DNA of 29,363 nucleotides from Caryophanales bacterium (GTDB lineage Bacteria > Bacillota > Bacilli > Exiguobacteriales > Exiguobacteriaceae), in contig CABJAC010000012.1 of assembly GCA_902363455.1 (NCBI GenBank), positions 1-29,363 on the forward strand. Direction: 5' to 3'. Shown in pieces: positions 23,032-29,363 of the stretch. The notes beneath the pieces were generated by a model. That model worked only from the letters and a program-made list of their open reading frames with translations. It was not told where the DNA came from and made no database searches. Every line of letters starts with the position of its first letter. The first letter of the stretch is position 1. The translations under genes were made by a program, and so were the position numbers.

Positions 23032-24144
23032 ATGTCATTAAAATCACCCATCACCATCGAGAACGATCCATGGGAAGCATACCGCGATATTGAACAGTAC
23101 GGGCACTCCATACTGACGAATATCGAAGTCACGACCACGACCCTTTGTAATATGCGCTGTGAACATTGCGCCGTCGGATACATGTTGTCGAACAGCGAAA
23201 CACCTACCATTCCAGTCGAACTCCTCATCAAAAGACTGGACGAGATCGAACATCTCCGCGCCTTCTCGATTACAGGCGGGGAACCGATGCTGTCAATGAA
23301 ATCGGTCAGGGAATACGTCGTCCCTCTACTTAAGTATGCCCACGAACGCGGGGCTAAAACCCAAATCAACTCAAATTTAACACTTCCGCTCTCACGATAT
23401 GAGTTGATCATCCCTTATCTGGATGTTTTGCATATCTCACATAACTGGGGAACAGCCGATGACTTCATCGATGGTGGTTTCGCCATGATGGAGCGTAAAC
23501 CCTCTCGTGAAGCCCGGACAAAACTGTTTGAACAGATGAAAGAAAATGCACGGATCCTGAATGCGCGTGGTGTCCTTGTCTCCGCCGAAACGATGATTAA
23601 CAAGCGGACGTTACCGCACCTCGAAGCCATCCATCAGGAAATCGTCGACATGGGGTGTGTCCGGCATGAAGTGCACCCGATGTATCCGGCAGACTTCGCG
23701 TCGATGATCGAAGCCGCCAGTCTCGATGAAATCCGTGACGGCATTCACCGTCTACTGGATGCCCGTAACAAAAACGTCTGGATGCTGTTTGGAACACTGC
23801 CGTTTTATGCGTGCTCCATGAAAGAAGACGATTTAACGCTCCATCGCCGACTTCAAAGCGAAACGAACGTCTCCGTTCGAAACGATCCCGACGGTCGTTC
23901 GCGTCTTAACGTCAACATCTTCGACGGAGAAATCATCGTCACGGACTTCGGGGACGAACTGGCATCACTCGGCACGATTCATGAGACATCCTTTAATGAT
24001 GCCTACGCGATGTGGCGCCAAACGGAACTGAATCAAAGCTTGTCCTGTCACTGTCCGGCCGTTCAATGCCTCGGTCCAAACGCCCTTGTCAAAAATGCAT
24101 ATTATCCGGAAGTAGACTTCCTCAAACAATCCAGCCGCCTCTGA
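23032..24144 (+). CDS. yfkAB: YfkAB, radical SAM/CxCxxxxC protein
   Basis: A 370-aa radical SAM protein. The SAM cluster motif is CxxxCxxC (C39, C43, C46), with GGEP at 82-85. A second cysteine motif, CxCxxxxC (C339, C341, C346), lies near the C-terminus and defines the YfkAB group; it probably binds an auxiliary iron-sulfur cluster. The reaction and substrate are not known, and no peptide or cofactor precursor gene that would mark a target was recognised. It is a single intact ORF; the equivalent in B. subtilis 168 was first annotated as split yfkA and yfkB. Start 23032 is 9 nt after AGGAGG; the ATG 6 nt earlier is too close. Confidence 0.92.
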   Translation: MSLKSPITIENDPWEAYRDIEQYGHSILTNIEVTTTTLCNMRCEHCAVGYMLSNSETPTIPVELLIKRLDEIEHLRAFSITGGEPMLSMKSVREYVVPLLKYAHERGAKTQINSNLTLPLSRYELIIPYLDVLHISHNWGTADDFIDGGFAMMERKPSREARTKLFEQMKENARILNARGVLVSAETMINKRTLPHLEAIHQEIVDMGCVRHEVHPMYPADFASMIEAASLDEIRDGIHRLLDARNKNVWMLFGTLPFYACSMKEDDLTLHRRLQSETNVSVRNDPDGRSRLNVNIFDGEIIVTDFGDELASLGTIHETSFNDAYAMWRQTELNQSLSCHCPAVQCLGPNALVKNAYYPEVDFLKQSSRL

Positions 24145-24224
24145 TCAGGTTTGAGTCTCTTTGAAAACGGGAAAAGTCTGTCACAAAGTTGACACACTTT
24201 CCTTGTTCGAAGGGGGTTTCAAAA

Positions 24225-24407
24225 ATGGAATGGCTCGTTGGGATTGTTGCGATTATTGGCATGTTTAGCATGGTACTCGGAATCATGATGATTGGCATTC
24301 GTGCGTCTCACAGTATTGAACACGACGAAGTGTTCGATCAAACGGATTGGGACGAACATCTCTTGCATATGCCACGTCCGACACGGTTCGAACAAAAAGA
24401 TCAATAA
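24225..24407 (+). CDS. Small single-pass membrane protein
   Basis: A 60-aa protein with one hydrophobic helix at the N-terminus (WLVGIVAIIGMFSMVLGIMMIGI, about residues 3-25) followed by an acidic, polar cytoplasmic or external tail (HDEVFDQTDWDEHLLHMP). It is preceded by AAGGGGG 8 nt before ATG, a strong ribosome-binding site that argues for real expression. I do not recognise a family. It lies between yfkAB and the MFS exporter; an imperfect dyad TGTCA-n6-TGACA about 35 nt upstream could be an operator. A long hairpin follows 4 nt after its stop. Confidence 0.65.
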   Translation: MEWLVGIVAIIGMFSMVLGIMMIGIRASHSIEHDEVFDQTDWDEHLLHMPRPTRFEQKDQ

Positions 24408-24411
24408 AACG

Positions 24412-24450
24412 AACATGCCCCGGTGTACAGATGTACATCCGGGGCATGTT
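24412..24450. repeat. Long inverted repeat upstream of the MFS gene
   Basis: AACATGCCCCGG plus TGTACA on the left pair with TGTACA plus CCGGGGCATGTT on the right: 18 pairs with one bulged T and a 2-nt loop. No U-tract follows (ATGCTTAG), so it is not a standard terminator. It may stabilise or process mRNA, or limit translation of the exporter downstream. Confidence 0.8.
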
Positions 24451-24483
24451 ATGCTTAGTAAAAAAGAAAGGCAGTTGTTTGTT

Positions 24484-25623
24484 GTGTCACGTCGTTTTGC
24501 TCTGATTCTTTCAATCGTCTTCATTTCCGGTTTTACCCAAGGACTACTCATCCCGTTGCTTTCCATTTTGCTTGAACGTCAAGGAACACCTGCTTACATA
24601 AATGGATTAAGTGCTGCTGTTCTCTACATCGGTGTCATCGTCGCCGCTCCATTGATGGAAAAGCCGTTGCGTCGTCACGGTTACGTCCCGGTCATTTCCT
24701 TTGGACTGGCACTAGTCGCTGTCGCCGTCTTCGCTTTTCCTCTTATTCCAAGTGTCCTTGCTTGGATGGTGTTACGGTTCGTCGTTGGTTTTGGTGACCA
24801 GACGCTTCATTACGGATCACAAGTCTGGATCACTTCAATCACACCAAATGACAGACTCGGACGCACGATGTCCTTATACGGGATGGCGTTTGGACTCGGT
24901 TTTGCCCTTGGTCCTCTCGCTGCGCCGCTTGTTGATGTCATCGACTGGCTTCCTTTCGTCTTGACGGGGACATTGACTGTACTCGTTTTGATTTTCTTGC
25001 GGCAAATGCCGAATGAGAAACCATCTGATATCATGCCGGAAGAGCTTCAATCCGCCGCTTCTCGCTACCGGCTCGTCTTGACGAGTGCCTGGTTTACATT
25101 ATTACCGGGATTCACGTACGGCTTTTTGGAAGCGACATTGAACGCCAGTTTTCCAGTATTCGCAACTCGCAACGGGTATGAGCTATCCCAGACAAGTACG
25201 TTAATTACAACTTTTGTCGTTAGCTCTTTATTGATGCAGTTACCACTCGGTCGCTTGGCGGATCACTTCGGAAAACGGAACACGCTGATCACCGTCCTCA
25301 GTATTGGGAGCATTGCTTTTCTAATTGCCTGTTTTCTGTTCCAAAGTTACGGTGCTTTGTTCACGATTTTTGCGATTAGCGGGATGGCCCTCGGATCCAC
25401 CTATTCGCTTGGTGTCGCTTATATGACGGAACAACTTCCGAATCATTTACTGCCGACCGGGAACCTGCTTGCCGGCATCTCCTTCAGCCTCGGATCGATA
25501 CTTGGACCGATTTCAGGGAGTCTGTTCGTCGCGTTACCCCCAAGCTTTTATTTCAGCTTGTTTGTACTGGTTCTCGCGACACTCGCCTACCTTCTGTTTC
25601 GTTCTAAACCGGTGTCACCTTAA
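24484..25623 (+). CDS. MFS exporter, YfkF-like
   Basis: A major-facilitator protein of 379 aa with 11-12 hydrophobic segments, of the sugar/drug efflux type seen in B. subtilis YfkF near yfkAB. The loop motif GRLADHFGKRN in the second half is the repeated MFS motif A, and the first half has GFGDQTLHYGSQVWI. The substrate is not predictable. The start is uncertain: GTG at 24484 has AAAGG correctly placed for a Shine-Dalgarno sequence and begins MSRRFALILSIV; ATG at 24451 (390 aa) directly abuts the long hairpin; the open frame back to 24292 overlaps the small gene and is not homologous. Closed by a very strong terminator. Confidence 0.88.
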   Translation: MSRRFALILSIVFISGFTQGLLIPLLSILLERQGTPAYINGLSAAVLYIGVIVAAPLMEKPLRRHGYVPVISFGLALVAVAVFAFPLIPSVLAWMVLRFVVGFGDQTLHYGSQVWITSITPNDRLGRTMSLYGMAFGLGFALGPLAAPLVDVIDWLPFVLTGTLTVLVLIFLRQMPNEKPSDIMPEELQSAASRYRLVLTSAWFTLLPGFTYGFLEATLNASFPVFATRNGYELSQTSTLITTFVVSSLLMQLPLGRLADHFGKRNTLITVLSIGSIAFLIACFLFQSYGALFTIFAISGMALGSTYSLGVAYMTEQLPNHLLPTGNLLAGISFSLGSILGPISGSLFVALPPSFYFSLFVLVLATLAYLLFRSKPVSP

Positions 25624-25632
25624 CTACATCAC

Positions 25633-25681
25633 AGACAAAGACGGTCGTTCCTTATCGTGGAACGACCGTCTTTGTCTTTTT
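25633..25681 (+). terminator. Strong terminator of the MFS gene
   Basis: A perfect 19-bp stem, AGACAAAGACGGTCGTTCC with its complement around TTATCGT, followed by T5. It is one of the strongest in the window. Confidence 0.92.
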
Positions 25682-25711
25682 CCGTCTACGGATCATGTTG
25701 AAATCGTACGT

Positions 25712-25999
25712 TTATTTTACGATTCCCACCTGCCGAAAACTATGCCAGAGCTTATCGTCGATTGCATACGGTTGTTCTTTTGCCCGCTTCAACTCTTCTG
25801 TTTCCAGCAAGACGACGACCTCTCGACCGTTGATTGACCAAACGGAGTCGTATCCTCTTTCTGCCTCAATGATTTCCACATCGACATCTCCATGCGTCTC
25901 TTTTAGTTGCTGACTGACACAGGTGACGACGAACCGAGCAAACTCATCGCGTGGACGACGATTGGCAATGATCTTTCGAACGATCTCATTCCGTTCCAC
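25712..25999 (-). CDS. Uncharacterised 95-aa protein
   Basis: A small soluble protein: an N-terminal basic helix (VERNEIVRKIIANRRPRDEFARFVVTCV) and a second half with strands and helices (VDVEIIEAERGYDSVWSINGREVVVLLETEELKRAKEQ). I do not recognise the family. It starts most probably at GTG 25999, 9 nt after AGAGGAG; the ATG at 26008 touches that Shine-Dalgarno sequence. It lies alone on the minus strand between two terminators. A weak ATCGTA/TACGAT hairpin overlaps its stop. Confidence 0.65.
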   Translation of the reverse strand: MERNEIVRKIIANRRPRDEFARFVVTCVSQQLKETHGDVDVEIIEAERGYDSVWSINGREVVVLLETEELKRAKEQPYAIDDKLWHSFRQVGIVK

Positions 26000-26075
26000 T
26001 TCTCTCATCTCCTCTCGTTTTTTGGTTGCACTAGCCTTTTTGGCAAGGCCGAATCGGTGGTTTTATGACCGTACA

Positions 26076-26099
26076 GAAAAAGCCGAACTAGTCGGCTTA
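26076..26099 (-). terminator. Terminator of the EamA gene
   Basis: On the minus strand AAGCCGA, a CTAGT loop and TCGGCTT lead into TTTCTG, about 65 nt behind the EamA stop codon. The U-tract is moderate. Confidence 0.65.
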
Positions 26100-26161
26100 A
26101 GCAACAAAACGATACACTAACAGATTGATTGAGACTATTTTTGCACGATTCAGAATCTTCG

Positions 26162-27091
26162 TCAACTCCGCTTTTGAAACCAAACCGGCAGATAGGTCGA
26201 GACTAGAATACCGGCGACGACAAACAATAAACCGACGAACGCCTGAGGTGGAATCGATTCGCCGAGAATAAGCGCCGACAGCGTCACGCCGAAAATCGGG
26301 ACAAAAAACATAAACAAAGAAACACGACTGACTGGATTATATTTCATCAGCAAGTTCCATAATGTGAAACCAGTCGCTGACAAAAATGCCAAATACAGCA
26401 GCATCCATGCCGTCGTGCTGGTGAATGTAAACGGGAACCAGTCCCCGTTCATTACCGCTCCGACGATGAATAAACCGATTGATCCGATGACCATCGCCCA
26501 GCCGGTCATCGGTGCGACCGGGTAACTCGCTGAATATTCCTTTGCGACCAAATTCCCGAAAGCACCGGAAATCATCGCTAAAATCAGTAAAATCTCTCCG
26601 ACGCCAAACGATACACCAGCCGATCCTTGCGGCCAGTTCGCCAGAATGACACCTGTAAATCCTAAAAACAAAGCAAGTCCTTTGAACCGATTCAACCGAT
26701 CATCTTCATAACGGAAATGTGCGAGCAACATTTGAAAGAAGGAGGTCGATCCTGCGATGATCGATCCCTGCACCCCGGTCGACAATGAAAGTCCGATATA
26801 GAAAAAGACATATTGAAGAAAAGTCAGGAAGAAGCCCAGACGGCTGTAAGCAAACGTCCGATTTTTTAACGTGATCGGTTGTTTAAACACCAACACACTG
26901 ACAATCAGCAATAAGACACCGGCGAGAAAGAAGCGGTAACTCGCAAACAAAAGTTGCTCCCCGTATTCTGTCGAGACGATTGCGAGCAAGTCATAACTTT
27001 TTTTAATGAAGGGAAAGGCACTTCCCCAAAGGAAGGTCGTCACTAACGCGAGGGCAACCATACCAAATCGATCGGTCAATATTTTTTTCAT
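26162..27091 (-). CDS. EamA/DMT-family permease
   Basis: A 309-aa membrane protein with ten predicted helices in two EamA repeats (about 9-140 and 155-300), the drug/metabolite transporter architecture. Features include FLWGSAFPFIKKSYD in the first helix, GVQGSIIAGSTSFFQMLLAHF before the end of repeat one and SRVSLFMFFVPIFGVTLSALILGESI in repeat two, the classic second-repeat signature. The substrate is unknown. The ATG at 27091 is 10 nt after AAAGGA; an ATG at 27130 adds 13 polar residues without a ribosome-binding site. It diverges from zosA, and the PerR box between them could affect both. Confidence 0.88.
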   Translation of the reverse strand: MKKILTDRFGMVALALVTTFLWGSAFPFIKKSYDLLAIVSTEYGEQLLFASYRFFLAGVLLLIVSVLVFKQPITLKNRTFAYSRLGFFLTFLQYVFFYIGLSLSTGVQGSIIAGSTSFFQMLLAHFRYEDDRLNRFKGLALFLGFTGVILANWPQGSAGVSFGVGEILLILAMISGAFGNLVAKEYSASYPVAPMTGWAMVIGSIGLFIVGAVMNGDWFPFTFTSTTAWMLLYLAFLSATGFTLWNLLMKYNPVSRVSLFMFFVPIFGVTLSALILGESIPPQAFVGLLFVVAGILVSTYLPVWFQKRS

Positions 27092-27149
27092 TTTTGCTGT
27101 TTCCTTTCCTGTTCCTTTTGACATAGACATGGTATAGTAGTTTTACAGA

Positions 27150-27164
27150 TAATAATTATTATAA
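27150..27164 (+). promoter_or_regulatory. PerR box between the EamA gene and zosA
   Basis: TAATAATTATTATAA matches the PerR consensus TTATAATnATTATAA at 13 of 14 fixed positions. It overlaps TATAAT at 27160-27165, a possible -10 for zosA without a clear -35. PerR control of zosA is established in B. subtilis. Confidence 0.75.
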
Positions 27165-27175
27165 TCTAGCGACAA

Positions 27176-27190
27176 TGAAACTCATTATCA
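27176..27190 (+). promoter_or_regulatory. Second Fur/PerR-like operator
   Basis: TGAAACTCATTATCA matches the Fur 7-1-7 pattern TGATAATnATTATCA at 12 of 14 positions and lies 11 nt after the PerR box. It could recruit Fur, PerR or another family member. Confidence 0.5.
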
Positions 27191-27193
27191 TTG

Positions 27194-27224
27194 ATGAGAA
27201 AACGTTGGTATTCAACATTCTCAT
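27194..27224. repeat. Dyad in the zosA 5' region
   Basis: ATGAGAA (27194-27200) and TTCTCAT (27218-27224) are inverted, with an inner GTTG/CAAC pairing (27204-27207 with 27213-27216). It lies 53 nt before the zosA start and could be an operator or an mRNA hairpin. Confidence 0.5.
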
Positions 27225-27277
27225 TGTTTTAACATAATGATTTCTTTTCTCATTTAGACTTGAAAGGAGTTTTCCAT

Positions 27278-29227
27278 ATGACTACCTCTACTACTACTGA
27301 TGTCCATCAGCGTTCCGCTCTCCGTCATGCTTGGGAGGAACATCACGAATTGATTTTAGCACTCTTTAGTGGAATATTGATTTTAATTGCCTACACACTT
27401 GAAAAAGTCGAGGTTCCCGCTGCAGGCTATGTCACGCTTTATCTCTCCGCCTATGTGATCGGAGGATATGCAAAAGCAAAAGAAGGATTGACCGAAACCT
27501 ATCAGGAGAAAACTTTAAACGTCGAGTTGTTGATGATTTTAGCAGCCATCGGCGCTGCCGCGATCGGCTACTGGATGGAAGGGGCCATCTTAATTTTCAT
27601 CTTTGCTTTATCCGGTGCCCTTGAAACCTATACTATGAATAAAAATGAGCGTGCTTTACAAAGTTTAATGTCCTTGCAGCCAGAAGAAGCCACTCGGCTG
27701 AACGCCGACGGTAAGCTTGAAGTCGTTGGTCTTGAACAGTTACTCGTTGGAGATATTGTTTACGTTCGTCCCGGTGAACGCATTCCGGTCGACGGCACAA
27801 TCATCCGCGGTCAAGCAGCGATTGAAGAAGCATCGATTACCGGTGAATCCATTCCGGTTGAAAAACAAGCCGGTGATACGGTCTACAATTCGACGGTCAA
27901 TATGAACGGTGTCTTGACGATTGAGATGACGAAAGCGGCAGATGAATCGTTGTTCCAAAAAATCATCCATATGGTACAAAATGCACAAAGCGAACAGTCA
28001 CCCTCCGCCCAGTTCATTGAACGGTTTGAAAGTCGTTACGTCAAAATTGTCTTACTCGTCGTCGCGTTGATGATGGTCGTTCCCCACTATGTCGTCGGTT
28101 GGTCGTTTGAGACAAGCATCTATCGGGCAATGATTTTACTTGTCGTAGCTTCGCCTTGTGCCCTTGTCGCTTCCATCACTCCAGCCGCCTTATCTGCCAT
28201 CGCTGCTTCTGCCCGCAACGGTGTTTTGTTCAAAGGTGGAGCGCACATCGAGACGCTTGGTCAAGTCGATACGATCGTCTTTGATAAAACGGGGACCCTC
28301 ACGACAGGCAAACCGATTGTCACCGAAAGCCATTACGCTGACGGAATCGATTCCGTCACTTTAAAACAAGCCGTCGCATCGATTGAAGCCCAGTCCAACC
28401 ATCCATTGGCGCAAGCGATCGTGACCCATTTAAAAGCCGATGTCATCGAACCTTCCGCCTTCAAGGATGTTACAGGGTTCGGGATTGAAGCAACCGTGTC
28501 CGGCACCACCTACCGCATCGGTAAATATGCCTTCCAAGAAGGATTATATGATCCGTTTGCTTCTATGGAACAGTCCTTAAAAGAGCAAGGCAACACGATG
28601 GTTTACGTCAGCAACGGTGAATCCATCATCGCGTTGTATGCCTTACGGGATACGATTCGTCCGGAAGCAAAGGCAGCCATCTCTTCCCTCAATTCACTTG
28701 GCATCACGACGATCATGTTGACAGGAGACAATCCGGTTACTGCTGCTGCCATCGCCAAAGAAGCCGGATTAAGCGATTACGTCGCAGAATGTCTGCCGGA
28801 AGATAAAGTCCGTTACATCAAGCAATATCAAACGGAAGGCAAAACAGTCGCGATGGTTGGGGACGGCATCAATGATGCCCCTGCCCTGGCACTTGCTCAC
28901 GTCGGAATTGCGATGGGTGAAGGAACAGACGCAGCACTCGAAACGGCAGACGTCGTGCTGATGAAAAACGATTTAGGCCGTTTAGCATACGCTGTCAATA
29001 AAGCACGCAAGATGAACCGTGTCGTCAAACAGAACATCACACTTGCCATCAGTGTCATCCTGCTGTTGATCATCTCAAATTTTTCACAGTTCCTGATTAT
29101 GCCGTTTGCTGTCGTAGGTCATGAAGGATCGACGATTTTAGTCATCCTCAACGGATTACGACTTTTACAAAAAGATACACCGCTACAACACGCCCCTTCT
29201 TCGTTTTCCAAACAAGCAGCGGCTTAA
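27278..29227 (+). CDS. zosA: P1B-type metal ATPase, ZosA-like
   Basis: A 649-aa heavy-metal P-type ATPase. B. subtilis ZosA is a zinc-uptake ATPase induced by peroxide through PerR; similarity and the PerR box here support the same role. There is no N-terminal CxxC metal-binding domain. Motifs are A-domain TGES (188-191), membrane metal site SPCALV with C294 (292-297), phosphorylated D336 in DKTGTLT, SNHP (373-376), TGDN (482-485) and GDGINDAPAL (528-537). The cytoplasmic N-terminus is Thr- and His-rich. The ATG at 27278 is 8 nt after AAAGGAG; an upstream TTG at 27260 is unneeded. An IS element begins 26 nt after the stop, and no intact terminator is left. Zn versus another metal is inference. 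Confidence 0.92.
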   Translation: MTTSTTTDVHQRSALRHAWEEHHELILALFSGILILIAYTLEKVEVPAAGYVTLYLSAYVIGGYAKAKEGLTETYQEKTLNVELLMILAAIGAAAIGYWMEGAILIFIFALSGALETYTMNKNERALQSLMSLQPEEATRLNADGKLEVVGLEQLLVGDIVYVRPGERIPVDGTIIRGQAAIEEASITGESIPVEKQAGDTVYNSTVNMNGVLTIEMTKAADESLFQKIIHMVQNAQSEQSPSAQFIERFESRYVKIVLLVVALMMVVPHYVVGWSFETSIYRAMILLVVASPCALVASITPAALSAIAASARNGVLFKGGAHIETLGQVDTIVFDKTGTLTTGKPIVTESHYADGIDSVTLKQAVASIEAQSNHPLAQAIVTHLKADVIEPSAFKDVTGFGIEATVSGTTYRIGKYAFQEGLYDPFASMEQSLKEQGNTMVYVSNGESIIALYALRDTIRPEAKAAISSLNSLGITTIMLTGDNPVTAAAIAKEAGLSDYVAECLPEDKVRYIKQYQTEGKTVAMVGDGINDAPALALAHVGIAMGEGTDAALETADVVLMKNDLGRLAYAVNKARKMNRVVKQNITLAISVILLLIISNFSQFLIMPFAVVGHEGSTILVILNGLRLLQKDTPLQHAPSSFSKQAAA

Positions 29228-29253
29228 TACAAAAAAGCATCTGACATCTAGAC

Positions 29254-29363
29254 TGACCTAGCAATATAAGACACACATAAAACACCTTGATTAGGCTGCC
29301 AGTACACCATATTTTTTTGGTGTCAGGTAGCCTAATTTTTCTTGAATTCGTTCTTCGTTATAG
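29254..29363 (-). mobile_element. IS3-family element, one end (partial)
   Basis: The right edge contains the 3' end of an IS3-type transposase read leftward, and beyond its stop a terminal sequence TGACCTAGCAATATAAGAC (29254-29272), similar in form to IS3-subgroup ends (TGA...AGCAATA...GACAC). I place the element boundary at 29254; another TGAC at 29242 makes this uncertain by about 12 nt. The rest lies outside the window. Confidence 0.7.
29291..29363 (-). CDS. IS3-family transposase (OrfB) C-terminus, partial
   Basis: The minus strand encodes YNEERIQEKLGYLTP followed by KKYGVLAA and stop. This is the conserved C-terminal end of IS3/IS150-type DDE transposases (YN-ER-Q-LGYLTP-Y). Only the last 23 complete codons are inside the window. 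The DDE catalytic residues and OrfA lie beyond the right edge, so activity cannot be judged. Confidence 0.88.
   Translation of the reverse strand, partial: YNEERIQEKLGYLTPKKYGVLAA

Noticed and set aside
24292..24483. Long N-terminal extension of the MFS gene
   Set aside because: It overlaps the small membrane gene and the hairpin, and its residues do not look like an MFS N-terminus.
27194..27224. Terminator of a transcript upstream of zosA
   Set aside because: The dyad is interrupted and has no U-tract or gene in front of it, so it was kept only as a dyad.
29242..29253. Alternative IS boundary at the first TGAC
   Set aside because: The TGACCTAGCAATATAAGAC sequence starting at 29254 looks more like an IS3 end, but the choice could shift by 12 nt once the other end is read.
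1..29363. CRISPR array, prophage, toxin-antitoxin or restriction system
   Set aside because: No regularly spaced repeats and no genes with such domains were found; the window is mostly conserved core genome with one IS end.

Overview
The window looks like a chromosomal segment of a low-to-moderate GC member of the Bacillota, most probably Exiguobacterium. Two things point there: the 16S rRNA 5' end at the left edge, and the gene order, which follows Bacillus subtilis blocks (ygxA-ygzB-perR-gsaB-ygaD-ygaC; mutY/yfhQ-yfhP-yfhJ-yfhH; recX-yfhF; yfkAB with a YfkF-like exporter). The genus call rests on recognition of the 16S start and family-level protein similarity; no search was run.

Layout, left to right. 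(1) 1-434: the 5' end of a 16S gene read leftward, with a leader and up to three stacked promoters, insulated by the ygxA terminator. (2) 435-3712: ygxA, ygzB, the peroxide regulator perR with a PerR box over its own promoter region, and gsaB. (3) 3766-8785: a half-size ABC exporter (YgaD), a DUF402 nucleotide phosphatase (YgaC), an SRPBCC protein coupled to mutY, and the membrane protein YfhP. (4) 8849-13620: yfhJ and yfhH, then the heterodimeric multidrug exporter bmrD/bmrC, preceded by a promoter, a 22-codon leader ORF and a terminator: a complete attenuator. (5) 13653-16660: recX, and divergently yfhF with an amidohydrolase. (6) 16787-21268: a GNAT acetyltransferase, an OmpR-type two-component pair, a TVP38/DedA-like membrane protein whose best start is an AUC codon, and an aldo/keto reductase. 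(7) 21311-25623: rlmD, a SE1561-family small protein, the radical-SAM protein YfkAB, a one-helix membrane peptide and an MFS exporter. (8) 25712-29227: a small unknown gene, an EamA permease and a ZosA-like P1B ATPase with a PerR box. (9) 29254-29363: one end of an IS3-family element, inserted just behind zosA and running out of the window.

The genes fall into a few themes: peroxide and metal homeostasis (PerR acting on itself and probably on ZosA, with MutY handling oxidised guanine), drug and solute export (YgaD, BmrCD, MFS, EamA), and DNA/RNA maintenance (MutY, RecX, RlmD, 16S). The least described parts are regulatory: the bmrCD attenuator, a bmrCD terminator whose 3' arm doubles as the yfhH ribosome-binding site, a long hairpin in front of the MFS gene, the layered operators ahead of zosA, and the AUC start. 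I saw no CRISPR array, prophage, tRNA or classical defence system.
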